A DNA stretch of 64,000 bases from Halichoerus grypus (taxonomy: Eukaryota; Chordata; Mammalia; Carnivora; Phocidae): assembly GCF_964656455.1 (NCBI RefSeq), contig NC_135722.1, positions 88,283,313 to 88,347,312 on the forward strand. The letters run 5' to 3'. The position numbers and the translations under genes were made by a program. The notes under the pieces are model-generated. The model was not told the DNA's origin, did not search any database, and saw only the letters and a program-made list of their open reading frames with translations. Positions 44,965 through 55,039 of this stretch are shown here, one piece after another; position 1 is the stretch's first letter, and the number at the start of each line of letters is the position of its first letter.

Positions 44965-45118
44965 TGACCTTGTCTATGCACTAGAATCAGCTGGAAAGCT
45001 GTTTTTTTTTTTTTTTTTCCAAATACTGATGCCCGAATCCCATGTCCAGAAATCATGCTGTAAGTGTTCTGGGCATGTAGGGGTGATTCTGATGTGCAGC
45101 CACATTTGAGACTCTCTG
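44965..45118 (+). mobile_element. MER5-like non-autonomous hAT DNA transposon
   Basis: 'gcactagaatcagctggaaa', 'aatactgatgcccgaatccc', 'gggtgattctgatgtgcagc' and 'cacatttgagactctct' match MER5A order in sense. An 18-nt T run (45002-45019) has expanded inside it. Confidence 0.8.
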
Positions 45119-45119
45119 C

Positions 45120-45670
45120 CTAGAGACTTGCAGCCTCCAGATTGGGAAGCAGGCCACTAGCCTTTGTGTTTTGGGAGTCCATCTTGGCCATCCAGATGTT
45201 CTCATCATGCCCAATCCACTGCTCAAGGCTCCTCACCCATGGTGGGTAGTGGAAATGAGGACGCAGACAGTAACTTCTCTATTTCACTTCTCCTTTTTTT
45301 CTCTCCTAAAATCAGGAAGGAAGGGGCTTCTACTTTGCTTCCTTTTCTCTCCCCAACTCCCTTTACACCATATATCTTGAGTTCTTTTCACCATTGCCTT
45401 TGGTACCTGAATATTTAAGTTGCTTAGGCACTGATAGATCCATAGGAGCTTAAAGATTTTAGGAAAGAAGATCGTTCCTCTCATGATAATGCTTGATATT
45501 CAAGGCTATTATTTTAGGGAAGATTCAAAAATTCCATTCTAGATTTCAAAAACAGTATTTGTTCTGTCTTTTTCTTTGTATCTCTGCTATAAAAATTATA
45601 AGTTCTACTGTAAGAAAGAAAAAATAGAAGAAAAGGAGGAGCCAATAATATGTATAACGTATAACATTTA
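45120..45670. other. No recognisable feature
   Basis: Unique-looking sequence; three overlapping short frames, none with a known domain. Confidence 0.4.
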
Positions 45671-45674
45671 AATG

Positions 45675-46089
45675 TGTATTAGTCTGCTAGGGCTGCGTTA
45701 ACAAAGTACACACACTAAGGGGCTTAAACAATAGACATGAATTTTCTCGCAGTTCTGGAGGCGAAAATCAAAGTGCCAGGAGGAGTGGTTTCTTCTGAGA
45801 GCCACAGTGGAAGGATCTGTTCTAGGCCCTTCTCCTTGTTGTATAGATGGATGCCTTCTCTTTCTGCATCCTCATGTGATTGTTCCTCTGTACACAAATG
45901 TCCCTGGTGTCTCTCTGTGTGTCCAAACTTCCTATTCTTATAAGGACACCAGTCAGATTAAATGACCATCATGATGGCCTCATTTTAATTTAATCAAAGA
46001 CTTTATTTCCAAATATATTACATTCTGAGGTACTAGGGATTAGGACTTCAGCATATGAATTTTGAGGGGACACAATTCAGCCCATATCA
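45675..46089 (-). mobile_element. MLT1-type solo LTR (ERVL-MaLR)
   Basis: Complete-looking LTR in reverse: starts TGTATTAGTCTGCTAGGGCT, continues 'ttctcgcagttctggaggcg', 'tcttataaggacaccagtca', 'tacattctgaggtactaggg' and 'gaggggacacaattcagccc', and ends ATATCA. It begins TG and ends CA as LTRs do; AATG flanks both sides (45671-45674, 46089-46092). No internal retroviral sequence adjoins it. A 68-codon plus frame is chance. Confidence 0.88.
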
Positions 46090-46139
46090 ATGTGTATTCA
46101 CATACAAATGACACAGAAAAGTGAGAGCCTAAACTTTTA

Positions 46140-46320
46140 TGTATTTTTAGCACCTATACAGTTCACAAAGCACACTTGTAAGTATTTTTTTTTTTTCACT
46201 TAGTCCCAACAAGTTCTTATAATGTATAACCCCTTTTTTATTTGGAGATGAGACAACTGAGGCATAGAAAGTCTAGGCGACTTTGTTCAAGGTCATTGGG
46301 ATAGTAAACTAGAAGAGAAC
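46140..46320 (-). repeat. MIR SINE remnant
   Basis: 'cacctatacagttcacaaag', 'gagatgagacaactgaggca' and 'ggcgactttgttcaaggtca' are reverse MIR segments. An 11-12 nt T run lies inside near 46187-46197. Confidence 0.8.
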
Positions 46321-46324
46321 TTAA

Positions 46325-46765
46325 AACAAATGTATGTGTGTCCATTTCAGTGTATTGTGTTTCTATAGTGTAGATCAAACAATAGTAGGAAACATGATTA
46401 AATAATACTCCAGCCTGTACTGGGTGGGTGAGGGGGGGAGATTGAGAGAAATGACCAATGCATTTGTAGGAAATTAGTAAAAGTCCTAATACAGAATGAT
46501 GATCAGATCCCCAAGCTCAGTATGAATGGAGATTAAAGTAGAATACTGAAGATTGTCCATGAGGGATATGGGGTTTGACCCACTAAAAGGGTTTAGAGTG
46601 AGGTATTGCATGAAGTTCTACATTAAAAGAAACTCTTTACGATAAAGATAAAAACCTAAACAAATAAGACCGAACATTGGTTATAGTCAGAATCCTTTAC
46701 TCAGCTGGGGTAAGCTAAATGGGGAGCACAAAATGAATTGGTACAATCATGTCCCACTAAATTTT
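46325..46765. other. No recognisable feature
   Basis: Unique-looking AT-rich sequence with a G-rich spot at about 46420-46440. Confidence 0.45.
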
Positions 46766-46769
46766 TATA

Positions 46770-46978
46770 AAGTGTGTTTGACTGACTTATCTTCCTGAAT
46801 CTTCATAGCGATCCTCTAAGGAAGTTAGCACTATTATTTTCCTCATTCAATTTTTGAGAAAATTGAAGCTCATATAGTTTGGAGTGCATTGCCAAAGATC
46901 ACTCAGCCAATAAGTAGAAATGGGATTAAAACCCAAATGCTTTGGTTTGAGACTCCACGTTCTTCATATTACACTCTA
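46770..46978 (-). repeat. MIR SINE remnant
   Basis: 'ctgaatcttcatagcgatcc', 'tgagaaaattgaagctcata' and 'gccaaagatcactcagccaa', then 'ttaaaacccaaatgctttgg', is a near-complete reverse MIR. Confidence 0.85.
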
Positions 46979-46999
46979 CCATTATGATTTTTCTTTAAT

Positions 47000-47125
47000 T
47001 CTGCACCAGACAGAGATCTTTAACATCATAGAAGACCCTAAGATTCATGAATTGTTTAAATCCAGGTCCTAGCATGCTGCCTGAAACCTAGGACATTGTC
47101 AATGCTAAATAAGTATTAAAGAATA
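47000..47125 (+). mobile_element. L2 LINE 3' end
   Basis: 'ggtcctagcatgctgcctga', then 'attgtcaatgctaaataagt', is a sense L2 terminus. Confidence 0.55.
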
Positions 47126-47129
47126 AGTG

Positions 47130-47585
47130 AATTAAGTACAAAATGACTTCCATGGATGCCCGCTTGCATAGATTTTTCTCTTTTATTTCATTAGAATATT
47201 CTAAACTTATGATAAAATAATTTTTGAAAAATAGAGAACAGGAGTGGGGTTAGCAGAGATTTTGACAGATTTCTAGAAAATGGAAAGCATGTGTCAGGGG
47301 GGATAATGGTGATATTTTACCTAGTAACAGAGATCAACAGTATCCAGAACATCCCATTGGTGTTTTGTTGCCTTTTCCTTAAATATGAACAAATAAACAT
47401 TTGAAAAATATAGTATAATACAAGAACAGGTGCTATGATAAAGGAAAATGAAAACTAAGGAACTCTCATTATTTAAAAATATCATTTTATATAACAAGTT
47501 TTAAAAGGATGGGAAAGTAAAGTCTAGGGAATCTCCAAGAATGAGTAACAAAATGAAAAGAGATAGAAAATGGGAGAACAAAAGG
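47130..47585. other. No recognisable feature
   Basis: AT-rich unique-looking sequence; nothing recognised. Confidence 0.4.
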
Positions 47586-47589
47586 TCAT

Positions 47590-49520
47590 AAATATGGCTG
47601 ATGAATCCAGGGAGTCACATACCTGATTAACAGGTGTCCAGAAAGAGAACTGCATAAATATAGGGGAAAAAAATCAAAGCATTAATTTAACTGTCCAGAC
47701 CTATCTAAAGGATACATCTCAATTATAATGACATCTAATTGTCTAGCACAATGAATGAAGAAAAGGCCATACTTAAGCATATCATTGTGAAATCACAGAA
47801 TACCAAGTAAGAAGAGATTCTAAAAGCCCACTGAGAGAGAGTGAGCAAGAGAGAATGAGTAGATTACCCCACAAAGAAACAAAATAGAGGAGAGCAATAG
47901 CGTTAATAGTATTGTATTTCTTAGGGGAAATGAGTCTTCAACCTAGGATTCTGTACCCAACCAAACTATCACTAAATTTTTCTGGTAAAATAAAAACCAT
48001 TTTTCACTTTGAAGGACTCAGAAAATTCACTTCACTCACTAATTTTAGTCAACTTCTCAAAGAAATTCCTCTATTGGATAGGAAGCCTTTTAGTGCGAGA
48101 ACAGAAAACATCAACTCAACTAGCTTGTACAGAAAGACAATTATTATCTCAAATAACAAGAAATCTGGAAGTGGGTGGTTGACTCAATTATATCAGTGAA
48201 GTGTTAAGTTCTTCCCATTTTTCTTTTCTGTCACTCTTGGTGAAATGCATAGTCCTTAGATGACTCTACTTTTGTTACAAGATGATATCTGAAACTATAT
48301 ATCACATGCAGATATGATGATAGACAGAAGAAGGAAGGATATTCCATTCTTGAGGGTCTTTTTTTTTTTTTAATTGAAGACTTCACTAGAGATTCCTCAG
48401 CAAGTTTCCCCTTATGTTCTATCATCTAGAATGGAATATATACACTCTTAACCATTTGCATGGTGAAAAGAGATAATGCAATTGGCTCAGCAAAGTACAG
48501 ACTCCTTAAATTGGATACTGGAATAAAAACAAGATTTGTTAGAAAAAAGAGAAATGTGTCTGCTGTGTGCTACAGCCAACCAGGGGTTAAACCAATAAGG
48601 AAGATAAGATATGTTGGAAAGGATCCAGGAAAGAAGAAGAGAAAAATCCCAAGAAGAACAATATATATGGTCTAGAGGGCACAGGTTTAAATTGGATCAG
48701 AAGGACAGAGGGACCTAGGTAGGACGAATCTATGTGAAAGCAGAATGTGAATGTTGATAATTTTTTTTTTAATTCGTATAAAGGCAAAAAAATAAAAAAT
48801 AGGCATTTGAAGTTCCAGACGATGCAGGAAGCATTGCAAGAAAGAACTATAATCCTGAAAACCTGACTTAATTCTACTGTGTTCAATACTGACATGGTCA
48901 TAATAACAGAGAGATTGCCAGTTGACTTTCAACTTCTAGAATCAGCTCATCAGTGAAAACTGGTTATAGAATGAAAGGCAACTGCCATCCATTTTGAAGA
49001 TATAAAAGAAAAAGTGTACATTTGAGAAATTGGTGCTAGAAGGTGGGGTGCGAAAGCAGAGATTGGAACGAAAGAGCAGGGATGCTAATATTCTTACCTG
49101 ACAGAGTGGCCAGATAAGCAAAGATACTCTTTTCAGTTGATGGAACAATAAGTAAAAAAAAAAAAAAAAAAAAGAATTAATTATGAAAAGGTAAGGAATA
49201 GAGGACATAATTTTGATTTACTAAGATATTTGGTGCAGGGGAAGATAGGGTGAGGTTGTGTGAGCCAGATGCTAATTTATCTGGAATTCAAAAGATAATG
49301 TATAAAGTGAATAAGAAGTAGAGGCAAAAACATATATTATCTGGAGATATGGCACTAACTCCCAAGAAAAAAAAATAGCCAGAAAGAGTTCAAAGTATTT
49401 GCTGTGGGGAGGGGGATGGAGGGTAGGAGGGATGGGAGGCTTTTGTGTGTAAGCCCTTTTGATTATTTCTTATTTCAACCATGTGCACACATATCATTTG
49501 GTAATTGAAAATATATTGTA
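47590..49520 (+). mobile_element. Ancient L1/HAL1-like element
   Basis: Sense-oriented remnants in family order: 'cctgattaacaggtgtccag', 'tagcacaatgaatgaagaaa', 'gcatatcattgtgaaatcac', 'agattctaaaagcccactga', 'caacctaggattctgtaccc' and 'caaccaaactatcactaaat', then 'gaaagaagaagagaaaaatc'-type A-rich sequence. A different unassigned repeat may interrupt it near 48110-48430. A 71-codon Lys/Arg-rich plus frame (48460-48675) is a by-product of this A-rich DNA. Subfamily and right end are uncertain. Confidence 0.55.
49154..49173. repeat. A20 homopolymer
   Basis: Uninterrupted A run inside the ancient L1-like region; likely an internal expansion or an orphan tail. Confidence 0.9.
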
Positions 49521-49524
49521 AAAA

Positions 49525-49955
49525 ATGATGTATTTTTACTTTCTATCATAAAGCAGAAACTTTCTGTATTATGCGTTTTCCATTTATAGCTGCATCATGA
49601 ACATTTTCCATGATATTACATAGCCTTTATAATGATTCAATTAATGGCTATGTAATATTTTGCATTGTTTCCTTGGAAGTCCTGATCTATTTATATATAT
49701 TCCCTCAGGCTCCCGGTGTCTATCAGAAACCAAAAGCAGTGGTTGAAGTTTCGGGGAGCAGCCTGAGGCCAAAGAAGAAAGTTTTTTTTTTTTTTTCTTC
49801 TCAGAAAATAATTAAATCTTGAACTGGCCCACATTAGCACTGTGCATTAACGAAGTTCAAAGCCCAAGCCGACCTGCGTGTCCTTGCTCATTGCAGCAGC
49901 CCTGGGTGGTGCACACACACCTTGAGACAGACCTACAAGGCCCAAGAGTGCTCCG
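49525..49955. other. Mostly unassigned
   Basis: 'gctatgtaatattttgcatt' near 49650 may be a reverse old L1 scrap. T14 at 49783-49796. Sequence becomes unique and GC-richer from about 49800. Confidence 0.35.
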
Positions 49956-50295
49956 TGACAGCCTGGACAGCAGCAACCCAAGGCCGCCCTTTGCACTGAC
50001 ACTGCCCTCAAGTTCATTTGAAATGGGGGCTGCCAGAAAGATGAGGCTTCATTTGCAAAGCAAGGGCATGGTTTTAATTAGCCTTTAGATCCATAAAAAA
50101 GAGAGGGGTGGGGGTGGGGATAGATTTATGGCTTTAAATTCTCTTCTATGCCGTTTATAAAAGAGTATTTATCAGGTGTGAGGCACATGGCAGTTCTGGG
50201 GAGTGCCAGACGGGATCAAAAGCAAAGCATAAAAACCATCCCCTTTCAACATACCTAATCTCCTTCTATCTATAAATGGCCACATTAACCTCACA
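49956..50295. promoter_or_regulatory. Candidate conserved non-coding element
   Basis: Repeat-free block containing TAATTA (50075-50080), CDX/HOX-like TTTATGGC and GTTTATAAAA segments, 'cataaaaaccatc' and a further ATAAATGG. G-rich 'ggggtgggggtgggga' sits in the middle. Style resembles deeply conserved developmental enhancers; unverified. Confidence 0.25.
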
Positions 50296-50297
50296 GC

Positions 50298-50540
50298 TCA
50301 GAAGAGAGATTCATTCTGACATTTTGCTGTCTGAGGTATAAGGAGCAAGTGAGAGGCTGGCTTCTGTGCGCCAGGCCTGTCTTGCCTCCCCTTTGATGTT
50401 TCTCTCAGAAGAACCGAATCATGGCCTATAGCACTGGGGCAGGGCACTCCTGCCATTGTGCTGGAGAGTGTCCCTTTTATAGGGAGGTATTTACATCCCT
50501 TCCAGGAGAGTATCAGATGGCAAAATGACTGGAAATTAGC
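50298..50540. other. No recognisable feature
   Basis: Unique-looking sequence overlapping an 82-codon minus frame without known homology. Confidence 0.4.
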
Positions 50541-50544
50541 AATC

Positions 50545-50975
50545 ATTCATTCTTTCAGGGCTGTTTAGTTATCTCTCATGTGCCCCACACACTTGCAGGT
50601 GTTAGTAGATGCTAATGAAGCAGAAGATATGATTTCTTCCTTCAGAAAACTTCAAAGTTAGCTGGCCAAAAAAAATCGTACCCATAATGGACTTAAAGAT
50701 TATTAAGATAATTTTTGGTGTTGTTGAGTTTTGGGAAAGAGTTGGCCTTAGTGAGTCTTCAGATTGAGTTGGGTTTTGCCAGGAAGGTGTGATATGGGCG
50801 ACACCTTGAAGGATGGGTAGAATTTGAATAAAAAGGAGAAAAGGAGAGATGGAGGAAGCCATAAGTAAAATCCCTGAGGCCAATATAAATATGGCACGTG
50901 GAGGAGACAAGAGCAGAGAATACACGTTGGAAATGACTTTTGGGCTCAGTGGTTTCTGGATGTGTATCCCATCCT
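50545..50975 (-). mobile_element. L2 LINE remnant
   Basis: 'cacttgcaggtgttagtaga', 'ccttcagaaaacttcaaagt', 'tttgccaggaaggtgtgata' and 'gacaccttgaaggatgggta' lie in reverse L2 order. The 136-codon minus frame 50602-51012 runs through this L2 but does not match its coding part. Confidence 0.65.
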
Positions 50976-50979
50976 CTTG

Positions 50980-51185
50980 AATTGTGGCTTGCTGATCAAC
51001 AAGAGCCTGCAAAGGGCAGATTCAGGAGGGATTTTTGCTTCTAGAAAACAAAGCAATTTTTCCATGATTTTTCTGCTTCCATAGCTCTAGAAGATATTTT
51101 GCTTTTCTTCTTCCTGCCAACTGGGGATATGCCTTCCCTGAACTAGAGTATCACAGTGTACAGTCTTAAATGCAGAGAAACCCTG
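50980..51185. other. No recognisable feature
   Basis: Unique-looking sequence between L2 remnants. Confidence 0.45.
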
Positions 51186-51189
51186 AGGT

Positions 51190-51310
51190 TATCTAGGATG
51201 CAATCTCCATGAAAATAGAAGTTTTTGTTGAGTTTATTCACTCACTGTTTAGTACAATGCATGGCACATAGTAAGAGCTCAGTAAGTACTTATTGAATAA
51301 ATAAATGCAC
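51190..51310 (+). mobile_element. L2 LINE 3' end
   Basis: 'gatgcaatctccatgaaaat', 'acaatgcatggcacatagta' and 'agagctcagtaagtacttat', then 'tgaataaataaatgcacgaa', is a well-preserved sense L2 terminus. Confidence 0.8.
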
Positions 51311-51364
51311 GAAAGCTTAGCCTCCCTTGAGGAATATCTGGCTCCTATTCTGAAATACTTTGAC

Positions 51365-51440
51365 TCTTATTAGCTTGGGTCACATCATTCCTTGTAACTC
51401 AGTTTTCTAATCTTTAAAATGGTGGTATTAAAAACTATTT
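51365..51440 (+). repeat. MIR SINE remnant
   Basis: 'gcttgggtcacatcattcct' followed by 'aactcagttttctaatcttt' is sense MIR core. Confidence 0.65.
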
Positions 51441-51534
51441 TAACCCACAAAGTTCTGAGAATCAACTACCCCTCAATGTATTTTAATTTCTTTAATTGTT
51501 CCATACTAGACTCTTGGAAGTTTTTATGTGCATT

Positions 51535-52310
51535 TAGCTTTCAGGGCACTTAGTCTAATGGAGAAGGCAGAGAAAAACAAAAAAAACATCTCAAGTCAAT
51601 GTGATAGTGACTAAGAGAGTGTTTTGCACAGGCTATTGTGAACTCCAGAAGAGCAACAGCTAACTTGGAGTAGGGGTGCAAGGCAGGCTTCCCACAAGTG
51701 ACAGTTGTGTGAGCACCTTGGTTCAGGTAAGATTTATTCAGGGTAAGTGAGGGCAGTGATACCATCAAGGCAGAGGGTAGGTGTGAATGCCCACGTGCCC
51801 AGAGGCTGGACAATGAAAGGGTTGGGTGGAGGTGTGTTTCTGTGTACAGGTGAGCACAAACCAAGTATGTACTGATCTGTGCAAGGATTGTCAATAAACC
51901 TTCTGGTGAAGCTAAGTAAGCAGTAGAAGTCACATGCAGCCTTATTTTCTAAATAATGACATTTGGACTTTAGCAAAGACTTGTAAGTCATGTAGGGACA
52001 TGATCAGATTCACAGTTTAGAAACAAATCAGTGCAGGCATGTATAGAGGATGGATGGGGGAAAAGATGAAACTGAAAACAAAATTGATGGTGATGGAAAT
52101 CAATTAGGGAGCTACTAAAAGAATTTTGGGAAAGATGAGGAGACTCAGGAGCTGAAAGTGTGTTAAGGGGGTAGAAGAGTTTTGGGGGTAGATTAAAAGA
52201 GATTGAGAAATGTGGACTCAGTGGTGGCTGGCTGCATGTGAATTATAAGGGGAAGGGTAATGATTTAAGTGTATGACTTAGGCAACTGATCGGGTAATGG
52301 TAAACCAGAC
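51535..52310 (-). mobile_element. L2 LINE remnant, long
   Basis: About 0.8 kb reverse L2: 'agggcacttagtctaatgga', 'gacatgatcagattcacagt', 'agatgaggagactcaggagc' and 'gtatgacttaggcaactgat' lie in order. Minus frames of 127 and 85 codons at 51550-51991 overlap each other and do not match L2 protein. Confidence 0.65.
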
Positions 52311-52314
52311 CGTA

Positions 52315-52575
52315 ACAGCTGGAAATCTCAAGTCAGTGAATAATGTAGCACCCTATCAAACAGATCTAGTTTATATACTCTGCACTGGGGGGAAAAGAAA
52401 GGCACCTTTCATACACCCTCAACCTATCCCCTACTGTCCTAAGCAATTCATCTCGGGCTCCGAACTTGCTTCTTCCACCTACACTAAGCAGACTGTCCCA
52501 CTTTGGAAGAGGGTTTAGTGAGCACCTCTTTTTACTAGAGCATACTTCTTAGAAAAGTTACCTTCTACTGAAAGA
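52315..52575. other. No recognisable feature
   Basis: Unique-looking sequence with a 73-codon plus frame (52297-52518) of no known domain. Confidence 0.4.
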
Positions 52576-52580
52576 GGTTT

Positions 52581-52652
52581 ATTCGACTTGTCTCTCTGAG
52601 GAAATCTGGTAGATGTATTCGACTTGTCTCTCTGAGGAAATCTGGTAGATGT
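52581..52652. repeat. Perfect 36-bp tandem duplication
   Basis: Units 52581-52616 and 52617-52652 (start ATTCGACTTGTCTCTCTGAG) are identical at all 36 positions. It lies 15 bp from the target duplication of a young Can-SINE. Confidence 0.97.
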
Positions 52653-52666
52653 GGGTCTTCTCTATT

Positions 52667-52905
52667 TGTTTCTAGTAATCTTTTTTTTTTTTTTTTTTTT
52701 TTAAAGATTTTATTTATTTATTTGAGAGAGAGAGAATGAGAGAGAGAGCATGAGAGGGGGGAGGGTCAGAGGGAGAAGCAGACTCCCTGCCGAGCAGGGA
52801 GCCCGATGCGGGACTCGATCCAGGGACTCCAGGATCATGACCTGAGCCGAAGGCAGTCGCTTAACCAACTGAGCCACCCAGGCGCCCTGTTTCTAGTAAT
52901 CTTTT
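52667..52905 (-). mobile_element. Can-SINE, best-preserved copy, with target duplication
   Basis: Reverse SINE at 52681-52887 with a T22 run, tail AAAGATTTTATTTATTTATT, 'agcagactccctgccgagca' body, B-box-like GATCGAGTCC on the minus strand (near 52811-52820) and A-box-like TGGCTCAGTTGG (52865-52876). TGTTTCTAGTAATCTTTT flanks both sides (52667-52684 and 52888-52905). The long homopolymer and exact duplication mark it as one of the youngest insertions here. Confidence 0.98.
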
Positions 52906-53360
52906 AGCCATCACAATAGATTGTTTCCCTGAGCAACCTTCTCTCTGGTCTGGTCCATAATGCTTTTGAATAATGGTGTTATTAACTAAGTTGGGAACTA
53001 TGAGATAAGGCATAGGGGATCTGGGAGTGGTGGGTGGGGAGTGGGGTGTGGTCAGGGAGCTCAGGTTTTGACCTGTCAGTCTCAAGAGCCTCTGGACATC
53101 CATAACATGTCAAGAGGGCCCTTGCCTGCTTACAACCAGAGCTCAGGTCAACAGAGAAATGGCTTTGGAGAGGACACACAAAAGCTACAAAGTCTCCCAA
53201 CCCAATGTGGACTGGTTGTCTTTCTTGTCCACTGTATATATGTCATCCTGGGCTTTCCTATCTCATCCTGGGGATCTCCTCCTGTCTCTTTTGTTGGTGT
53301 GGCTCTTTCCTTTATCTTGTGTCTTCTTTCTTTTTGATCTGTCCTCTCATTCGGGTGGAA
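52906..53360. other. Unassigned
   Basis: Overlapping 68-98 codon frames on both strands, none with a recognised domain. The plus frame near 53170-53340 is rich in hydrophobic residues because the DNA is T-rich. Confidence 0.4.
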
Positions 53361-53364
53361 AGTA

Positions 53365-54880
53365 ATTGTCCCATAGATCCTGGAAAAGTATTTGGAAGTA
53401 CTTTTTGTTCTAAATTGCCAGCTGAATATGTCTTTATTCTTGGCTCACATTTAATCAATATTATGGATGATACAGATTTCTAGGTAGAAGATCATTTTCC
53501 CTCATAATTTGAAGGCATTTTCCCTGTTGTTTTCTAGCAACTAGATTGGTTTTAGAATCTCTATGCCATTCTGACTTGAATCCTTTTTTTGTGTGGATAA
53601 TCTGATTTGTATTTTTTTCTCCTTCTCATGGTTATTAGGATCTCTTTTGCATCTCCAACATTCTAAAAGTTCATTCATGATAATGTGATTTTGTGTGTGT
53701 CTATATCTATGCTAGGTACTTAATGGGCCCTTTCAATCTGGAAACTCATACTCTTTGGTTCTATGTAAATTTCTGGTATGATTTCTTTGATAATTTCCTT
53801 CTCTCCATTGTTTCTTTCTGGATCCCCTATTATGGATAGCTCTTCTGGACTGGTTTTCAGTTATATTTACTATTTTCAGTTACATTTAATACATTTCTGC
53901 TCTTTGTTGGTTTGTATGTCCTATTTTGGGTGAGATTTTCTCAATTTTATTCAATGGTTCCATTGATATTTTTTAAAATATAGTTTAGGTATTTTTAATA
54001 ACCAAGAACTCCTTTTTTAACCTGTCTGAATATTCTTTTTATAGGGGCATAGTTTGTGTTTCATTGACTTACAAATTTTATCTATCTTAAGTTCTCAATT
54101 ATAGATAAAGTTTTTGTTTTCTTTAGCTGTCTGCATTTTTTTTTAGAGGGGCAAGTAGGAGCAGAGGGAGAGGGAGAGAGGGAATCTTAAGCAGGCTCCA
54201 TGCCCAGTGCAGAGCCTGACATGGGGCTCGATCTCACAACCCTGAGATCATGACCTGAGCCAAAATCAAGAGTTGGATGCCTGATCGACTGAGCCACCCG
54301 CCTGCATTTTTTTGTTTTGATATGTCTTTCATATTACAGAATTTCTTCAAATATCTGATATTCCTTGTTTTTTTGTTCATATTTAAAAATGACGCACTAA
54401 AAACTGTTTGGAATCTTTTTGTGCTTGAGTGGGACTTGTGGACTGGTGGGGTTCTCAGTAGGGTGATTTGATTGGTCACTTTTCGGAGACTCCCCATACA
54501 TCAGAATCTTTCCTAGTGGATTAGGCAGATTTCTCAAAGAAGAATCTCTGGTCTTATGTAGGGGAGAAATAAATCTGATTACCCCTTGGAAAGCAAGTTG
54601 GGGTAGGAGTACAGGTGAGGTCTTCACATATGGTGTGATTTAATGTAACACTCCTGTTTCAGTGCAGTGTTTCCACACTCTCCTGAACCTCATGTCTTCA
54701 ACTCTAGAATGTCTTTAGTTCAACATGTCCAGAAGGTAACTCTTTATTCTTCTGCTAGAATAAAGGATAAGCAGATGTCCAATTAAATGGTGGAGTAAAG
54801 ATTCAGGGTTTTCCCCTATTCCCACAAAACCTCTAATAAATCTTTCTTTTTTCAGTCTTATTTCCACCACCTTTTTCAGA
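53365..54880 (-). mobile_element. Ancient L1/HAL1-like element, SINE-interrupted
   Basis: Reverse-oriented remnants: 'gatacagatttctaggtaga', 'agatcattttccctcataat', 'gggccctttcaatctggaaa', 'tgatttctttgataatttcc' and 'gattttctcaattttattca', continuing after the SINE at 54131-54313. It is the same family as the 47.6-kb element but in the opposite orientation: 'agaatcattttccctc'-type sequence here corresponds to the 'caacctaggattctgtaccc' region there. The right end is uncertain. Confidence 0.6.
54131..54313 (-). mobile_element. Can-SINE, older subfamily
   Basis: Reverse SINE with the diagnostic 'aagcaggctccatgcccagt', 'cctgagatcatgacctgagc' and 'caaaatcaagagttggatgc', shared with the 60.8-kb copy and unlike the 'cccgctgagcagggagc' type. 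CTGCATTTTTTT occurs at both ends (54131-54142, 54302-54313). It disrupts the ancient L1-like element. Confidence 0.93.
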
Positions 54881-55039
54881 AGTATCTTGTCATCTCAAAT
54901 TCCTGATCTTTTCTCAGATAGGGTAAATCAGTCTTTTTTTACTGCCAGAGGAAGTTTTCTGTTTTCCTGCCCTGCTATGTCAGCCTAAAGTTTTGCTTGT
55001 TCCCTACTTTGCATCTCCTTGTGATAATGTCAGTTATAT

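Noticed and set aside
45675..46089. Possible retroviral provirus near the MLT1 LTR
   Set aside because: No second LTR, primer-binding site or gag/pol sequence adjoins it; a solo LTR explains everything.
48460..48675. Small basic protein of 71 residues (Lys/Arg-rich), like a ribosomal or viral protein
   Set aside because: The basic composition follows from A/G-rich DNA of an ancient L1-like element; no ribosomal protein motif is present.
50602..51991. Minus frames of 136, 127 and 85 codons
   Set aside because: They lie in reverse-oriented L2 remnants, overlap one another and do not match L2 protein or any family I recognise.
52865..52887. tRNA-like head with A/B boxes, possible tRNA gene
   Set aside because: It is the tRNA-derived head of a Can-SINE; the cloverleaf cannot be completed and the same head recurs at eleven loci.
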